A stretch of 64,000 bases of DNA from Pilaira anomala. Taxonomy: Eukaryota; Mucoromycota; Mucoromycetes; Mucorales; Mucoraceae. The notes under the pieces are model-generated. The model was not told the DNA's origin. It saw only the letters and a list, made by a program, of their open reading frames with translations, and made no database searches. How positions within the stretch are numbered: the first letter of the stretch is position 1; each line of letters begins with the position of its first letter. This document shows, in pieces, positions 10,790-21,565 of the stretch. The position numbers and the translations under genes were made by a program. Where the stretch lies: positions 1 to 64,000 of the forward strand of contig JAIXMQ010000015.1 in the NCBI GenBank assembly GCA_025716855.1. Direction: 5' to 3'.

Positions 10790-11125
10790 ATGTCTAAAAC
10801 TTCCATGATTCCTAGAGAGCGTGCCATCTGTCTTTTCTTTAATGAACCCTATAATCCATCTATAGCAAGCTTCTACCTGACACATATTGATGAATTCGGT
10901 CTCCTTGAAATTTGTTGCGACGTAAACAGACCCCTGGAGCCCATGTTGCTGGCGAAGCAAAAAATTCATAGCGCCCCTAAAAAGTATTTGATATACCCTC
11001 ATGTAAGTAATTTTCAAATTAATGTGAACTATGAATTAATTTTAAATTTACTTTTTTCACATCTCTAGGGAAAAGTTGGCAAAATAGACGTTTTTAAATT
11101 CAAAATTGCCCAAAGTTTTAAATAA
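10790..11125 (+). CDS. Small tandem-array protein 6 (unknown family, two exons)
   Basis: Exon 1 (10790-11002) encodes 'IPRERAICLFFNEPYNP', 'LEICCDVNRPLEPMLL' and 'KYLIYPH'. Exon 2 (11069-11125) adds 'GKVGKIDVFKFKIAQSFK', giving 89 residues. The donor is GTAAGT. The tail aligns with that of copy 7 (K-x2-K-[IL]-D-x2-K-F-K), so it is under selection or of recent common origin. No targeting signal is seen. Confidence 0.8.
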
Positions 11126-11667
11126 AAGTTTTTGTGTTTATATCACATATTTTAAAAATATATATTATTATCCATGTCTCTACTGTAATTGTATATGATA
11201 TCATTGCTTTAACTCTCAAAAATCGCATATTTAAATGAGACCTTAATATCCAAAGCGCCTTAATACTTATATTCTTGGAATAATTACTGGATAATATAGT
11301 TTTGTACTTACTTTCTTTTTTAAAATAAAAAAAACCAAAATTCTCCATGAAAGTGTGAGCATTTTGAATGTTTACTATATTGTATGCAAATTAAAACTTT
11401 TTTCTGGATTCTTTTGGTGCCATTATTCCTATTGAAAATATGTATCTCAATATAATTTAACAAGGTACCATAACAGAAGCGCCAAATGAGATATATGTCA
11501 ATGATACTTTATGTCAAGCGAAATTTGTAATCGTATCTTTAAAAAATTTGATCAAGTATTATGCATTGTTAACTATTTAAGAAAAGTGATGTTTTGAACA
11601 ATAAAAAGTATAAATAACGTTGGTTTATGAGAAAACAGGTTTCAAAAAAAAAAAATTGCATGTCATG

Positions 11668-11763
11668 TTTCATTATGTTTATTACAATGATGCTTCATTT
11701 ATTGCGTCGATGACAATGCCAATTACCATTATAATCAAACCATATATTCTATATATATTAAGC
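11668..11763 (+). promoter_or_regulatory. Array promoter module, copy 7
   Basis: TTTCATTATG at 11668-11677, ACCATTATAATCAAACC at 11725-11741 and TATATTCTATATATATTAAGC around 11743-11763 precede the ATG at 11829. Confidence 0.6.
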
Positions 11764-11828
11764 ATACAGGTATTACATTTTTTTATTCAATATATTACAT
11801 ATAAATTTTAAACCTTAATAAGTCATAG

Positions 11829-12151
11829 ATGTCAGATTTTATTACCACCAGAGAATATGCTATCTGTACATTTTTCGGTGTGGATTACGATCCTCCTACA
11901 GCATATCGTGCTTTGCGATACATTGAAAAATTTGGTATTCTTGAAGTCGGTTATGTAAAAGGTAAACCTAACGAACCCATGTTGTTACCGAAACATAAAG
12001 TAAATAGTGAGCCTACCAAATACTTTTTGTATCCCCCCGTAAGTTATCTCTGAAATTTGCAATCTTTATAATTAACCTAACTCTTTGTATTTTTTAGAGG
12101 AAGATTAACAAATTAGATTTGTTAAAATTTAAATTAATTAAAAGTCTCTAA
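11829..12151 (+). CDS. Small tandem-array protein 7 (unknown family, two exons)
   Basis: Exon 1 (11829-12038) encodes 'TTREYAICTFFGVDYDPP', 'GKPNEPMLLPK' and 'TKYFLYPP'. Exon 2 (12098-12151) adds 'RKINKLDLLKFKLIKSL' for 87 residues. Intron 59 nt, GTAAGT donor. The gene is close to the family consensus and is a good seed for a profile search. Function unknown. Confidence 0.8.
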
Positions 12152-12524
12152 TAAAATTGTTTTTTTTTTTTTTCAAATTGTAAATTTGGCTCTTGAATTT
12201 AAGCCTAAGTATGCTTCGGCTTAGTCGCTCATAAAGCATTATTTTAAAAAATATTCTTACATTGGTCCAGCTATACATGCAATGCATATCATTCATTTTT
12301 ACAAAACGATATCGTTACAGATATTTTCCAAGGAAATGTTCTGTCAGATAAGATATTTCATTGAATAATCAAACATCATAGTTGAGGCGAGAAGAATGTT
12401 GTTTTTTTTACATAGTTTCAAAAGATGATTTGACAAACTCAAAAAACAATGAAAATTATAATTGAATTAATAAATTTATGCAAAGAAAGAGATTCATATC
12501 AAAAAAATAAAATGTAATGCCATA

Positions 12525-12620
12525 TTTTATTATGAGTATAACAATGATGCCCTTGTCTATTTTTATGTGGCAATACATCCGAATATTATAATCAAATTGT
12601 ATATTCTCTATATAATAAGC
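12525..12620 (+). promoter_or_regulatory. Array promoter module, copy 8
   Basis: TTTTATTATG at 12525-12534, ATTATAATCAAATTG around 12584-12599 and ATATTCTCTATATAATAAGC at 12601-12620 precede the ATG at 12711. Confidence 0.55.
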
Positions 12621-12710
12621 ACATTAGCCTATACCCTCCCCCCCCCTCCGCCTTTTTTTTTCTATTCTAATTATTACACTCACACACCTTCCGGATTTAA
12701 TAATATATAA

Positions 12711-12968
12711 ATGTCCAATATTACAATTACTAGAGAAACTGCGATCTGCATGTTCTTCGGCCAAGCCTATGAACCATATTTAGCACATTACTATTTAAAT
12801 CTTATTGATGGGCCCTTACCTCTTCAAATTTGCTACGAATATGGTACACCAAATGTGCCCATCTTGCTATCAGAGCATACAATTAATAGCGACCCTACCA
12901 AATATAAGTTGTACCCCCGTGTGAAAGATTTCCCACCTTATAAAGATACTGTTGTTATTTTGAATTAG
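12711..12968 (+). CDS. Small tandem-array protein 8 (unknown family)
   Basis: An 85-residue last member: 'ITRETAICMFFGQAYEP', 'LQICYEYGTPNVPILL' and 'TKYKLYPR'. At the place where sister genes have a GTAAGT donor this one has GTGAAAG, and the frame reads on to 'KDTVVILN'. About 60 bp past the stop a T-rich tract ends in TTTTAG, followed by AAAAGAGTAGAATG. This resembles a decayed version of the tail exon, so the copy appears to have lost splicing. Confidence 0.75.
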   Translation: MSNITITRETAICMFFGQAYEPYLAHYYLNLIDGPLPLQICYEYGTPNVPILLSEHTINSDPTKYKLYPRVKDFPPYKDTVVILN

Positions 12969-14077
12969 TGATTTCTTATTCCCTTACCTCTTTACACACA
13001 TTATTATAAACATATTCTCATTTTAGAAAAGAGTAGAATGTTGAAACTCTAATAAATCTTTAAATCATATTTTTGTTCCCAAATAAAATAGGTGTCATAA
13101 CATATCTATACCATGTTGTAGTGTTATTGAAGGATTTATTTTAGTACAATAAATAATGGGAGAGTTCTTTTCTTGCTTTAAAAGCCTTTGTCCGTAACTC
13201 TAGTACATTTTTGTAGCAACAATCTTGCTGGTCTTTATTCTAGCCATGCAATCACTTTTATATATATATATATATTATCTTAACGACATGAACTATTATA
13301 TCATCTTCTTGTTTATTTAACTGTAAAGACAATAGCCGAAATATATTAAGACTGGACACATGATATTTTTCTATATCCATTTTTGAAAAAAAATCAACTT
13401 GTATTACTTTTAAATACTTTGGCTTTTAAACTTTTCGTATCACCTCGTAACATTATAGCCTGTTTCCTGTTGACTCGATTAGCTGCTTAGAGATAGAGTT
13501 AGGAATAAGGTGAGAAATAAAATTTTATCATCAAAGATAAACGCTAAATAATTAAAAATTAACTACGTGATTGATGGTATTTTAAAATCGAAACTGGGAT
13601 AGAAAAAGACAGTGCAGTAACTATTTTTTAGCTTGAGAGAAAGACAATGGAGTGCTAGAGTAACGATGTCAATAAGAGATATGTAGGTAGTACACACGTC
13701 AAATCAAAATAGACAATTTCAAAGAAATTATTGACTGATGGAGTTGCTCATACTGGTTAAACTGCCATGGTTACCATGGAAATTATATACTTTGTGAGGT
13801 GGACCTGATTTATGTATTAAACGTAACCATGTACCTGATTTAGCTCTAACAGATAAGAAGAAAAAGAAAAGGGTTGTATCTTCTGTGTAAGTGACGAATT
13901 AACTCTTTTGGAAGACGAAAAAGAATAAGGAAAGATGAAAGCTATAAATAAATATATGTGTCATGCTTGAATAATCCAAATACTTTGTTTTCCCGACTTT
14001 TTAAGTTATAGTTCCTTATAATTTTTCAAGGGTTTCCCTTTTTTTTTTCTTTTTTATTTTTTCAACAATTCATAAAT
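12969..14077. other. Intergenic, no gene seen
   Basis: AT-rich spacer with a TA microsatellite near 13258-13274. No ninth copy of the array gene or its promoter block was recognised. The last 40 bases before 14078 are T-rich on the sense strand of the downstream gene. Confidence 0.6.
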
Positions 14078-15290
<1,213 letters not shown>

Positions 15291-15521
15291 ATCATGATCT
15301 AATTGATAAATAAATAAAATATATTATTATAACCATCAAGTTACGTGTAATAAAATGACTAGTATTTCTTGTAAACCATCGAAGCAAATCAAAATAACTA
15401 CAGCAAAAGGGAAACTTACGGTTGTCCAAGATAACAGAAAACACCCTTTTTAAGGTTTTTGTGAAAAGAGTAGTATAAAAAAAGGTAGTAAAAACACGGA
15501 TGACTTTTATCCGGATTTATA

Positions 15522-16107
15522 AAAAGTATAACCAGGCACATCGTCACGTGAATAAGGTTTTTTATAACTTTTGCATGAATACACCATTACATCAATTTTT
15601 TTTTTCACATGGCATACAGGCAGGCCTTTTTTTTTATACGCCAGACAAACAGGGGGGGGGGGTTTCATTATAAATAATGTTTTTTTTTTATTTTGTTCTT
15701 TTCTTTCACTTTCTTCTTTTTATATATATTTCAAAATGAATCTTCCTTACCGCTCCATTTTTAATCTCTTCTTTTGCCACACTCCTTATCTATAGAAGAG
15801 ATTGTTCCAAGAAAAAAAAAAGACCTGCATAAAACATGTTTTTATCAATAGTAAGTCTAATAATTTTATCAAAAAATAAATGATTCATTTTGTCTAATAA
15901 ATCTCAAATAGAGAATGATCCTTTCTTCTTTTTTGTCCAAATTACAAGTGAAAAAAGAACAAGTTATCTGTTTTTTTGTTAAAAAAAAAACAAGTATTAT
16001 ACTGGTTTTTTCTTTAAAAAAACTTGTAAAGTATTTTGGTGGCTAGTTGGATAAAATTGATCCGTGATTTTAATACCTCATTTTTTACTACTCTTTTACC
16101 CAGCACC
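15522..16107. repeat. 0.58-kb direct repeat, copy A
   Basis: This block is repeated with few changes at 16748-17320. It starts at AAGTATAACCAGGCACATCG, holds a CACGTG E-box at 15545-15550, several homopolymers, and ends at CTCTTTTACCCAGCACC. It lies directly upstream of the ORF at 16153, so it may be that gene's promoter. The G and T runs differ in length between copies. Confidence 0.85.
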
Positions 16108-16152
16108 GTACCTCTTCATTATTCGCTTTCGTTATTCTAATTTGCTAAAAAC

Positions 16153-16776
16153 ATGTCTTCAATTTCTAGAAGTAAGTAAAATTTGCATTGAGGAAGAATG
16201 AATGAATTAAGCTAAGTATTTCTTGCAGGTATTGGAGACTATTTGAAAGAAACCAAGAGTCGCGCCTCACTCGCGCAATTTGTGGATGGCAATAAAGAGC
16301 AAACCAAATTGTTTATAAGACAATTTGATAGTGAAACACAGGCGACAAACAATTTAGTTAACAAATACGCTGCTCAGTTCAAAACCACCTACCCAGCAAG
16401 AAAGAGAGTAACAGGAAAGCAGGTGAATCTTGGTATTATCTATGCAGAAGCAAGAGTGGAGAGAAGTATTCAAATCGAGAGCTACAAAGCACTGGAGACT
16501 GGGGTTTCGGTGGCTGGAAGAGGTACCAGAGGCAGGATCAGTGGTAACAATGGTGGTAGTGTAGAAGACACAGAAGATACGGAAGATACGGGAGATACGG
16601 AAGAAGTGCCCGAAAAAGCAAGCAATGGTTACAATATAATCGAAGGATTTAATGTATTCCGGGAAGAAGCACGCACATTAGCAGAAAGTCAAGGACTTTT
16701 TATAAATGGAAACCTACAGCAATTATTGCAAGTATATGAAGTCGGGGAAAGTATAACCAGGCACATCGTCACGTGA
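16153..16776 (+). CDS. Orphan protein with acidic DTE repeats, C-terminus encoded by a repeat
   Basis: Two exons (16153-16171 and 16229-16776) give 188 residues. I do not recognise the family. Residues 1-100 are mixed charged and probably helical ('SRSIGDYLKETKSRASLAQF'). They are followed by a Gly-rich stretch, a run of 'EDTEDTEDTGDTEE' and a second helical part. The first exon is very short and ends at GTAAGT. The last ten residues ('GESITRHIVT') and the stop codon lie inside repeat copy B, so the original 3' end was probably replaced when the repeat was placed there. It may be a truncated gene. Confidence 0.55.
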
Positions 16777-17320
16777 ATAAGGTTTTTTATAACTTTTGCA
16801 TGAAATACACCATTACATCAATTTTTTTTTTTCACATGGCATACAGGCAGGTTTTTTTTCTTATACGCCAGACAAACAGGAGTTTTTTTTTTTCATTATA
16901 AATCATCCTTTTTTTTTTTATTTTGTTCTTTTCTTTCACTTTCTTCTTTTTATATATATTTCAAAATAAACCTTCCTTACCGCTCCATTTTTAATCTCTT
17001 CTTTTGCCACACTCCTTATCTATAGAAGAGATTGTTCCAAGAAAAAAAAAACCTGTGCATAAAACATGTTGTTATCAATGGTAAGTCTAATAATTTTATC
17101 AAAAAATAAATGATTCATTTTGTCTAATAAATCTCAAATAGAAAATGATCCTTTTTTCTTTTTTGTCCAAATTATAAGTAAAAAAGAAAAAACTACCTGT
17201 TTTTTTGTGAAAAAAACTAAAAAAAAACTGGTAAGTATTTTGGTGGCTTAACGGCTAGTTGGAGAAAAATTCATCCGTGATTTTACAACCTCATTTTTTA
17301 CTACTCTTTTACCCAGCACC
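16748..17320. repeat. 0.58-kb direct repeat, copy B
   Basis: Second copy of the 15522-16107 block, with its CACGTG at 16770-16775. It overlaps the 3' end of the ORF at 16153 and lies just before the ORF at 17331. Confidence 0.85.
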
Positions 17321-17330
17321 ATTTTATACA

Positions 17331-17564
17331 ATGTTTGAAATCTGTAGTATCGAAGTCCCCAAGTGTTTATCCTCCCTCCCAAGTCTCGTTGCAAAAGCAC
17401 ATCAAATCAAACAGGTTATTCATGCGTACCATAATCATTGTGTTAAACGTCCCACTGGATCCCCAAAGAGGAGAAGAAGCAGATATATGACCAAAGAAGA
17501 TTACCAGCTAGTAGTAAATACCAACAAACCAAAAAGAATGAAGCCCTCTTTAAGCTTCAAATAA
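17331..17564 (+). CDS. Small basic orphan ORF behind repeat copy B
   Basis: A 77-residue ORF starting 11 bp after repeat copy B, where the gene behind copy A starts about 45 bp after the repeat end. It has a possible amphipathic N-terminal half and a strongly basic second half ('KRPTGSPKRRRSRYMTK', 'KPKRMKPS') that could be a nuclear signal. There is no similarity to the ORF behind copy A and no family recognised. It could be a fortuitous ORF placed under a duplicated promoter. Confidence 0.35.
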   Translation: MFEICSIEVPKCLSSLPSLVAKAHQIKQVIHAYHNHCVKRPTGSPKRRRSRYMTKEDYQLVVNTNKPKRMKPSLSFK

Positions 17565-19041
17565 ATCATACAAATCTCTTTTTAAATGTGATAATAACTA
17601 CAATAAAGAAACTGAAATAGCATTATACAATTTAAATATTAAACATTTTCCATAAATGATTATACTCTTAATCAACCCATTCTTATTAGTTTTTTTTTAG
17701 TTATATCAGCCAAACAACTGATAACCACCCAGTTTCCCTGGATCAAATCCCCAGAAAACTTTTATTAGAAACATTTGTATAATCTGAAAGCATTACAGGA
17801 TCTTCCGTATAATAGCTCTAATAATAGTTTAAATGATGTTGTTGTCAAGTGTTTATTTTTTTTAATAAATTATAATTCCAAACTACTTTGACCTCCCAGA
17901 GGAACTCAAAATAAAGCTTGATGAAGAATACTGAAGAGATGAAGAGCTCTTGAAAAGAAACAACCCAAAGATGAGTTGATTGAACTGGTTGATAATCTCT
18001 CCTTTTATAATTTCATTCAAGTTCTAGCTCGAGTTTTTTTTTTTATTCAAATTTTCCCCTAAAAAGTTCAAATTGCATTTATGCCAAAATCAGCTTAGAG
18101 GTCTACAGTTATTATTATAACAAAGCATTTTTTCTTCAAATATAATATTTAAATAGATATGCCTAACATTTCTCAAGAAAACTTGCACTGACCAGCCCTT
18201 ATATTTTGAAGGAAAGCACCTTTAATAAACTTCATTGCTATTTATGTAGAAAATTGTATAATAATAACAAGTAGATCAGAAGTCTTCTTGGAATTTCCAA
18301 GCGAAAAAAAATAGCAAATTTTCATGAGTGCATCTATATGCACTACCAATACGTTGGTAAAAGTGTACAGAATTAAATGATTCTTATTTTATTTGATAAA
18401 GTGTACTTTTATTTTTAGTAGCGTTTCTTTAAATAGGTAAAACAGTAATAGGAATTTTAATGTTTATTTAATAAATTTTTAATAGTTATACTATTTTGAA
18501 GTTAGAATGTCAGATTCGGACAAAATGTATGGATTACTGTGATACAACTATTTCAGAAAAGGACCGTATGTATTACACTCACACATACCATTATAACGGG
18601 CGAACCTCACATTAAGATGGATTCCAATGCATACCAAGAGAGAACCATCAGGAACTCCGAAGGTCGATTGTCGACGTCACGAATCACATTTTTTTTTTCA
18701 GTGGTGCCCCAAGAATTCACCATAATTATTGGGTGAAGGAATATATACCAAATAAAAGTTTCAAACAAATGACTAATTGAAGTTCAAGCAAATGACCAAT
18801 TGGTTTCTAACCTCCAACCAATGATTTCAAAAAAGTGTCCAAATGGCAGTGGAGACACTGTAACTTGTAATCAAGTTATATTTATAGTACACACACACAC
18901 ACAAAGTGTTTATTAACCACAATGGAAATATTACAAAGATTGCACAAACTTTTAATCATCTGATGCATTATTATTATTATTTTCCCTATAAAAGTAGGAT
19001 GTTTTTTCAGCACACTTTTTATTATCAGTTAAAAAAAAAAA
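17565..19041. other. Intergenic with coding relics
   Basis: AT-rich. Around 17877-18050 a broken reading ('YFDLPEELKIKLDEEY', then stops and a frameshift) suggests an old coding relic of unknown type. Around 18487-18736 another short open stretch is interrupted upstream by a stop and looks like debris. A CA microsatellite sits at about 18891-18903. A TATA-like CTATAAAAG at about 18987-18995 precedes the ORF at 19042. Confidence 0.5.
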
Positions 19042-19368
19042 ATGGTGGATACAACAAACAATGATGATACATTCAGTAATTTTGATACGATAATGAAACC
19101 AGATTGGAATTACTCTAATTTTCGTTTATCTCAACAACAGCAACGTCAACATAATAACCATCCAGTGATGGAAAAGAATAATAAAGTAGTGATGAGAGAA
19201 TTTCGTAGGATACAGATTCCTATTCATAATAAAAAATCGAAAAAAGATCCTCATTTTCAATCATTAATTGGTAAGCTATATTATGATTTTAACAGTATGT
19301 TAAAAACTGATTTTTTTTTTTTCTTTTAAATGTGTGCAAGTATAGATCAAATATTCATGCCTATATGA
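19042..19368 (+). CDS. Small Asn/Gln-rich orphan
   Basis: Exon 1 starts at 19042 and encodes a polar, Asn/Asp/Gln-rich segment ('LSQQQQRQHNNH') followed by a basic part ('KKSKKDPHFQSLI'). A GTAAGC donor lies at 19272. An acceptor TATAG at 19341-19345 would add 'DQIFMPI' and a stop at 19366-19368. Without splicing the frame runs into a T run and stops at 19329. A TATAAAAG lies about 50 bp upstream, so transcription is plausible. No family recognised. Confidence 0.45.
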
Positions 19369-19529
19369 GCAAGATTGCATAAACACACACACACATATGT
19401 ACACACATTTTTTTTTTTCAAAAAAGTTAAGAATCATTTTCTTTCAACCAGTAAATAAAAAAAAAACAATTTTTATATAAAATATTATATCTTTTTGTTG
19501 TTTTATTTGTAAAAAATGTAATAATTAAT

Positions 19530-21157
19530 TTAAGCCATCACAGGAGGCCACTGAAACTTTGAATCCCGTAACTTTGTAACACTTGGTTGTCTTTGTTGTT
19601 GTTGCTGTTGTTGCTGCTGCTGCTGCTGAAGCAAACTCTTTTCAGATTTAGATGCAATCAAACTCTGCAATTCAGCTTGTTGTCCTTGCTTCATGACCGA
19701 TATTTGTTCCTTATAAGATTGTTGTAAATGAGCCACTTGAATCGAATGATTATGTTGAGACTGTTCAAACTCAACCAAAATTTGATCTAATTCATCATCC
19801 ACAGTGGACTTGGCTTGACTTTCTGCCTTTTGTAACCTCTTTTTTAATTCAGTCATATCATTTTCATGTTGTAACTGTAACTTTTTCAAGTTATGAAGTT
19901 GTTCTTGTTCTAACGTCTTGGTTGCGTTTTCATGGTTGATTTTTAATTGCTTTAATGATTTTTGTTGTTGTAATAAAGCATGGTCCTTTTCTGCAATCAC
20001 TTTTGCGTGTGATTCAAGAGTTGTTTCATGCTTTTGTTTTTGTGCCTATGTAATAAAATTTTAATAAGAGATGAATAATACATATTTTTTTCTCTCTCTC
20101 TCTCTCTCTCTCTCTTTCTTACTTCAAGTTGTTGATTTAATTCATCTAATCTTTGTATTAATATACGGTCATTTTCAAGGTCCATGGTTAATCTGTTGAG
20201 TCTCTTTTGACGATCTTCGTCCTTGGTAGAAGATATCTTGGGTTGTCTCTCCCTTCTATTTAATTGAGCACGCAATTCAGCTAATTCACTTTCCTTTTCT
20301 GTTAGTCTATCTACAGCAATTTTGTTCTAAAAGAAGTTACAAGTTAATAAATATATGATATATAAATTGTTAGATTATAAATACGTACAGTCTCTTTCAG
20401 TTCTTCAAGTTGTGCATTGACTTGTTGTAAGGCAGGTTTAACTAATTCCGCACGTTCTGATTCCCACAGTAATTTCAACTCCTCCAACTGATTCTGTTTT
20501 TCCTGCAGTAACCTATCCTTTTCTTCTAATTGAGAATAAACTTCAAGATCAAGTTGTTGCTGTTGTTTCTGATGTTGTAACTCTTGTTGTTGCTGTAACA
20601 TCTGTTGCTTTTCTTCTTCTTCATTCAACCTATCCATTAATTCTTGAATCTGTCGATTTCTTTCTTCTAAAAGGGCTTCTTTTTCTGCCAATAAAATCTC
20701 TTTATTTCGTACTTGTTCTGGATCAACAAAGGACGTAGTAGTTGTAGCTGCTGTTGTGACCGCAAGGGATTTAATGCTGATTTCTTTTCTGAGCTGGTCT
20801 AGTTCAGCAGCTTGTTTAGTGATGATTTGTACATGCTCCTGGTTCTATATAAAAGTTACGAAAGGGGGGATTTTTATGAGTATGTGCTTTATATATATAT
20901 ATATAATTATAATTATAGATTTTTTTTTTTTTTTAGGTACTTGCCTTGGATTTCAAATCATTATATTCTTGCTTAATTTGTGCAATGACAGAGAGATGAC
21001 TTGTGATACTTGCTGTCCGACTAGGTGTCATGGATCTCGTTGATTCCAAGACAGATTTATCATGAATTGTCCTATCTTGAACAATAATACTTGGTTGTCT
21101 ACTAGCTGTATGTTGGCTATTGGGTTTTTTACGAGCACCTAAACAAGGCATAATCAT
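19530..21157 (-). CDS. Glutamine-rich coiled-coil protein
   Basis: Four exons (21157-20945, 20844-20389, 20326-20123, 20045-19530) give 462 residues. After a Ser/Thr-rich N-terminus ('MIMPCLGARKKPN') nearly everything is predicted coiled coil with E/Q/L heptads ('EKEALLEERNRQIQELMDRL'). A second coil region follows, then a run of about 13 Gln and a conserved-looking end 'KFQWPPVMA'. It is likely a scaffold or cytoskeletal adaptor, but no specific family can be named. The first intron (20944-20845) has a GC donor, AAG|GCAAGT. The GT four bases later would throw the next exon out of frame. A CT microsatellite lies in the third intron. Confidence 0.85.
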
Positions 21158-21565
21158 GAAAAAATATTATTTTTTAAATAAGAAACAGAAAGAAAAAAGG
21201 AAAAAAAAATAAAAAGGTTGAACAGATTATATAGGTATATGTATAGTTATAGCCAGGAGTTGAAAAAAAAAGTGAGCAAATAAGTAAAAAAGAAGAGAAA
21301 GTGAGAGGGGAAAAGGGCCTTTTTTTATTTATTTATTCGTCTCAACTACTTTTTTTTCCCCTTTATGAGGGAAAATGTCATCATCTCCTTTATACATTGT
21401 CCCTTTTTCTTTACCCAGCCAAGTTTTTTTTTTTTCTTTTTCTTTTTTTTATATATATATTTTATTCTTTTTTGCTCATATTTTCTCCTCGTTTCTATAT
21501 AAAATCCTTTTTTTTTTATATACATACATATTGGATACAAAGAAAAAGAAATACTTTTTTTTTTT

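Noticed and set aside
12969..14077. A ninth array gene
   Set aside because: I looked for the AIC-x-FF, PNEP and LYP blocks and the promoter module and found none.
15522..17320. The 0.58-kb repeats as a pair of LTRs
   Set aside because: No TG...CA ends, primer-binding site or target duplication could be seen. The interior holds an intron-containing ORF.
18539..18736. 65-codon ORF
   Set aside because: The upstream frame is interrupted, it contains a T run, and there is no family match. It is treated as debris.
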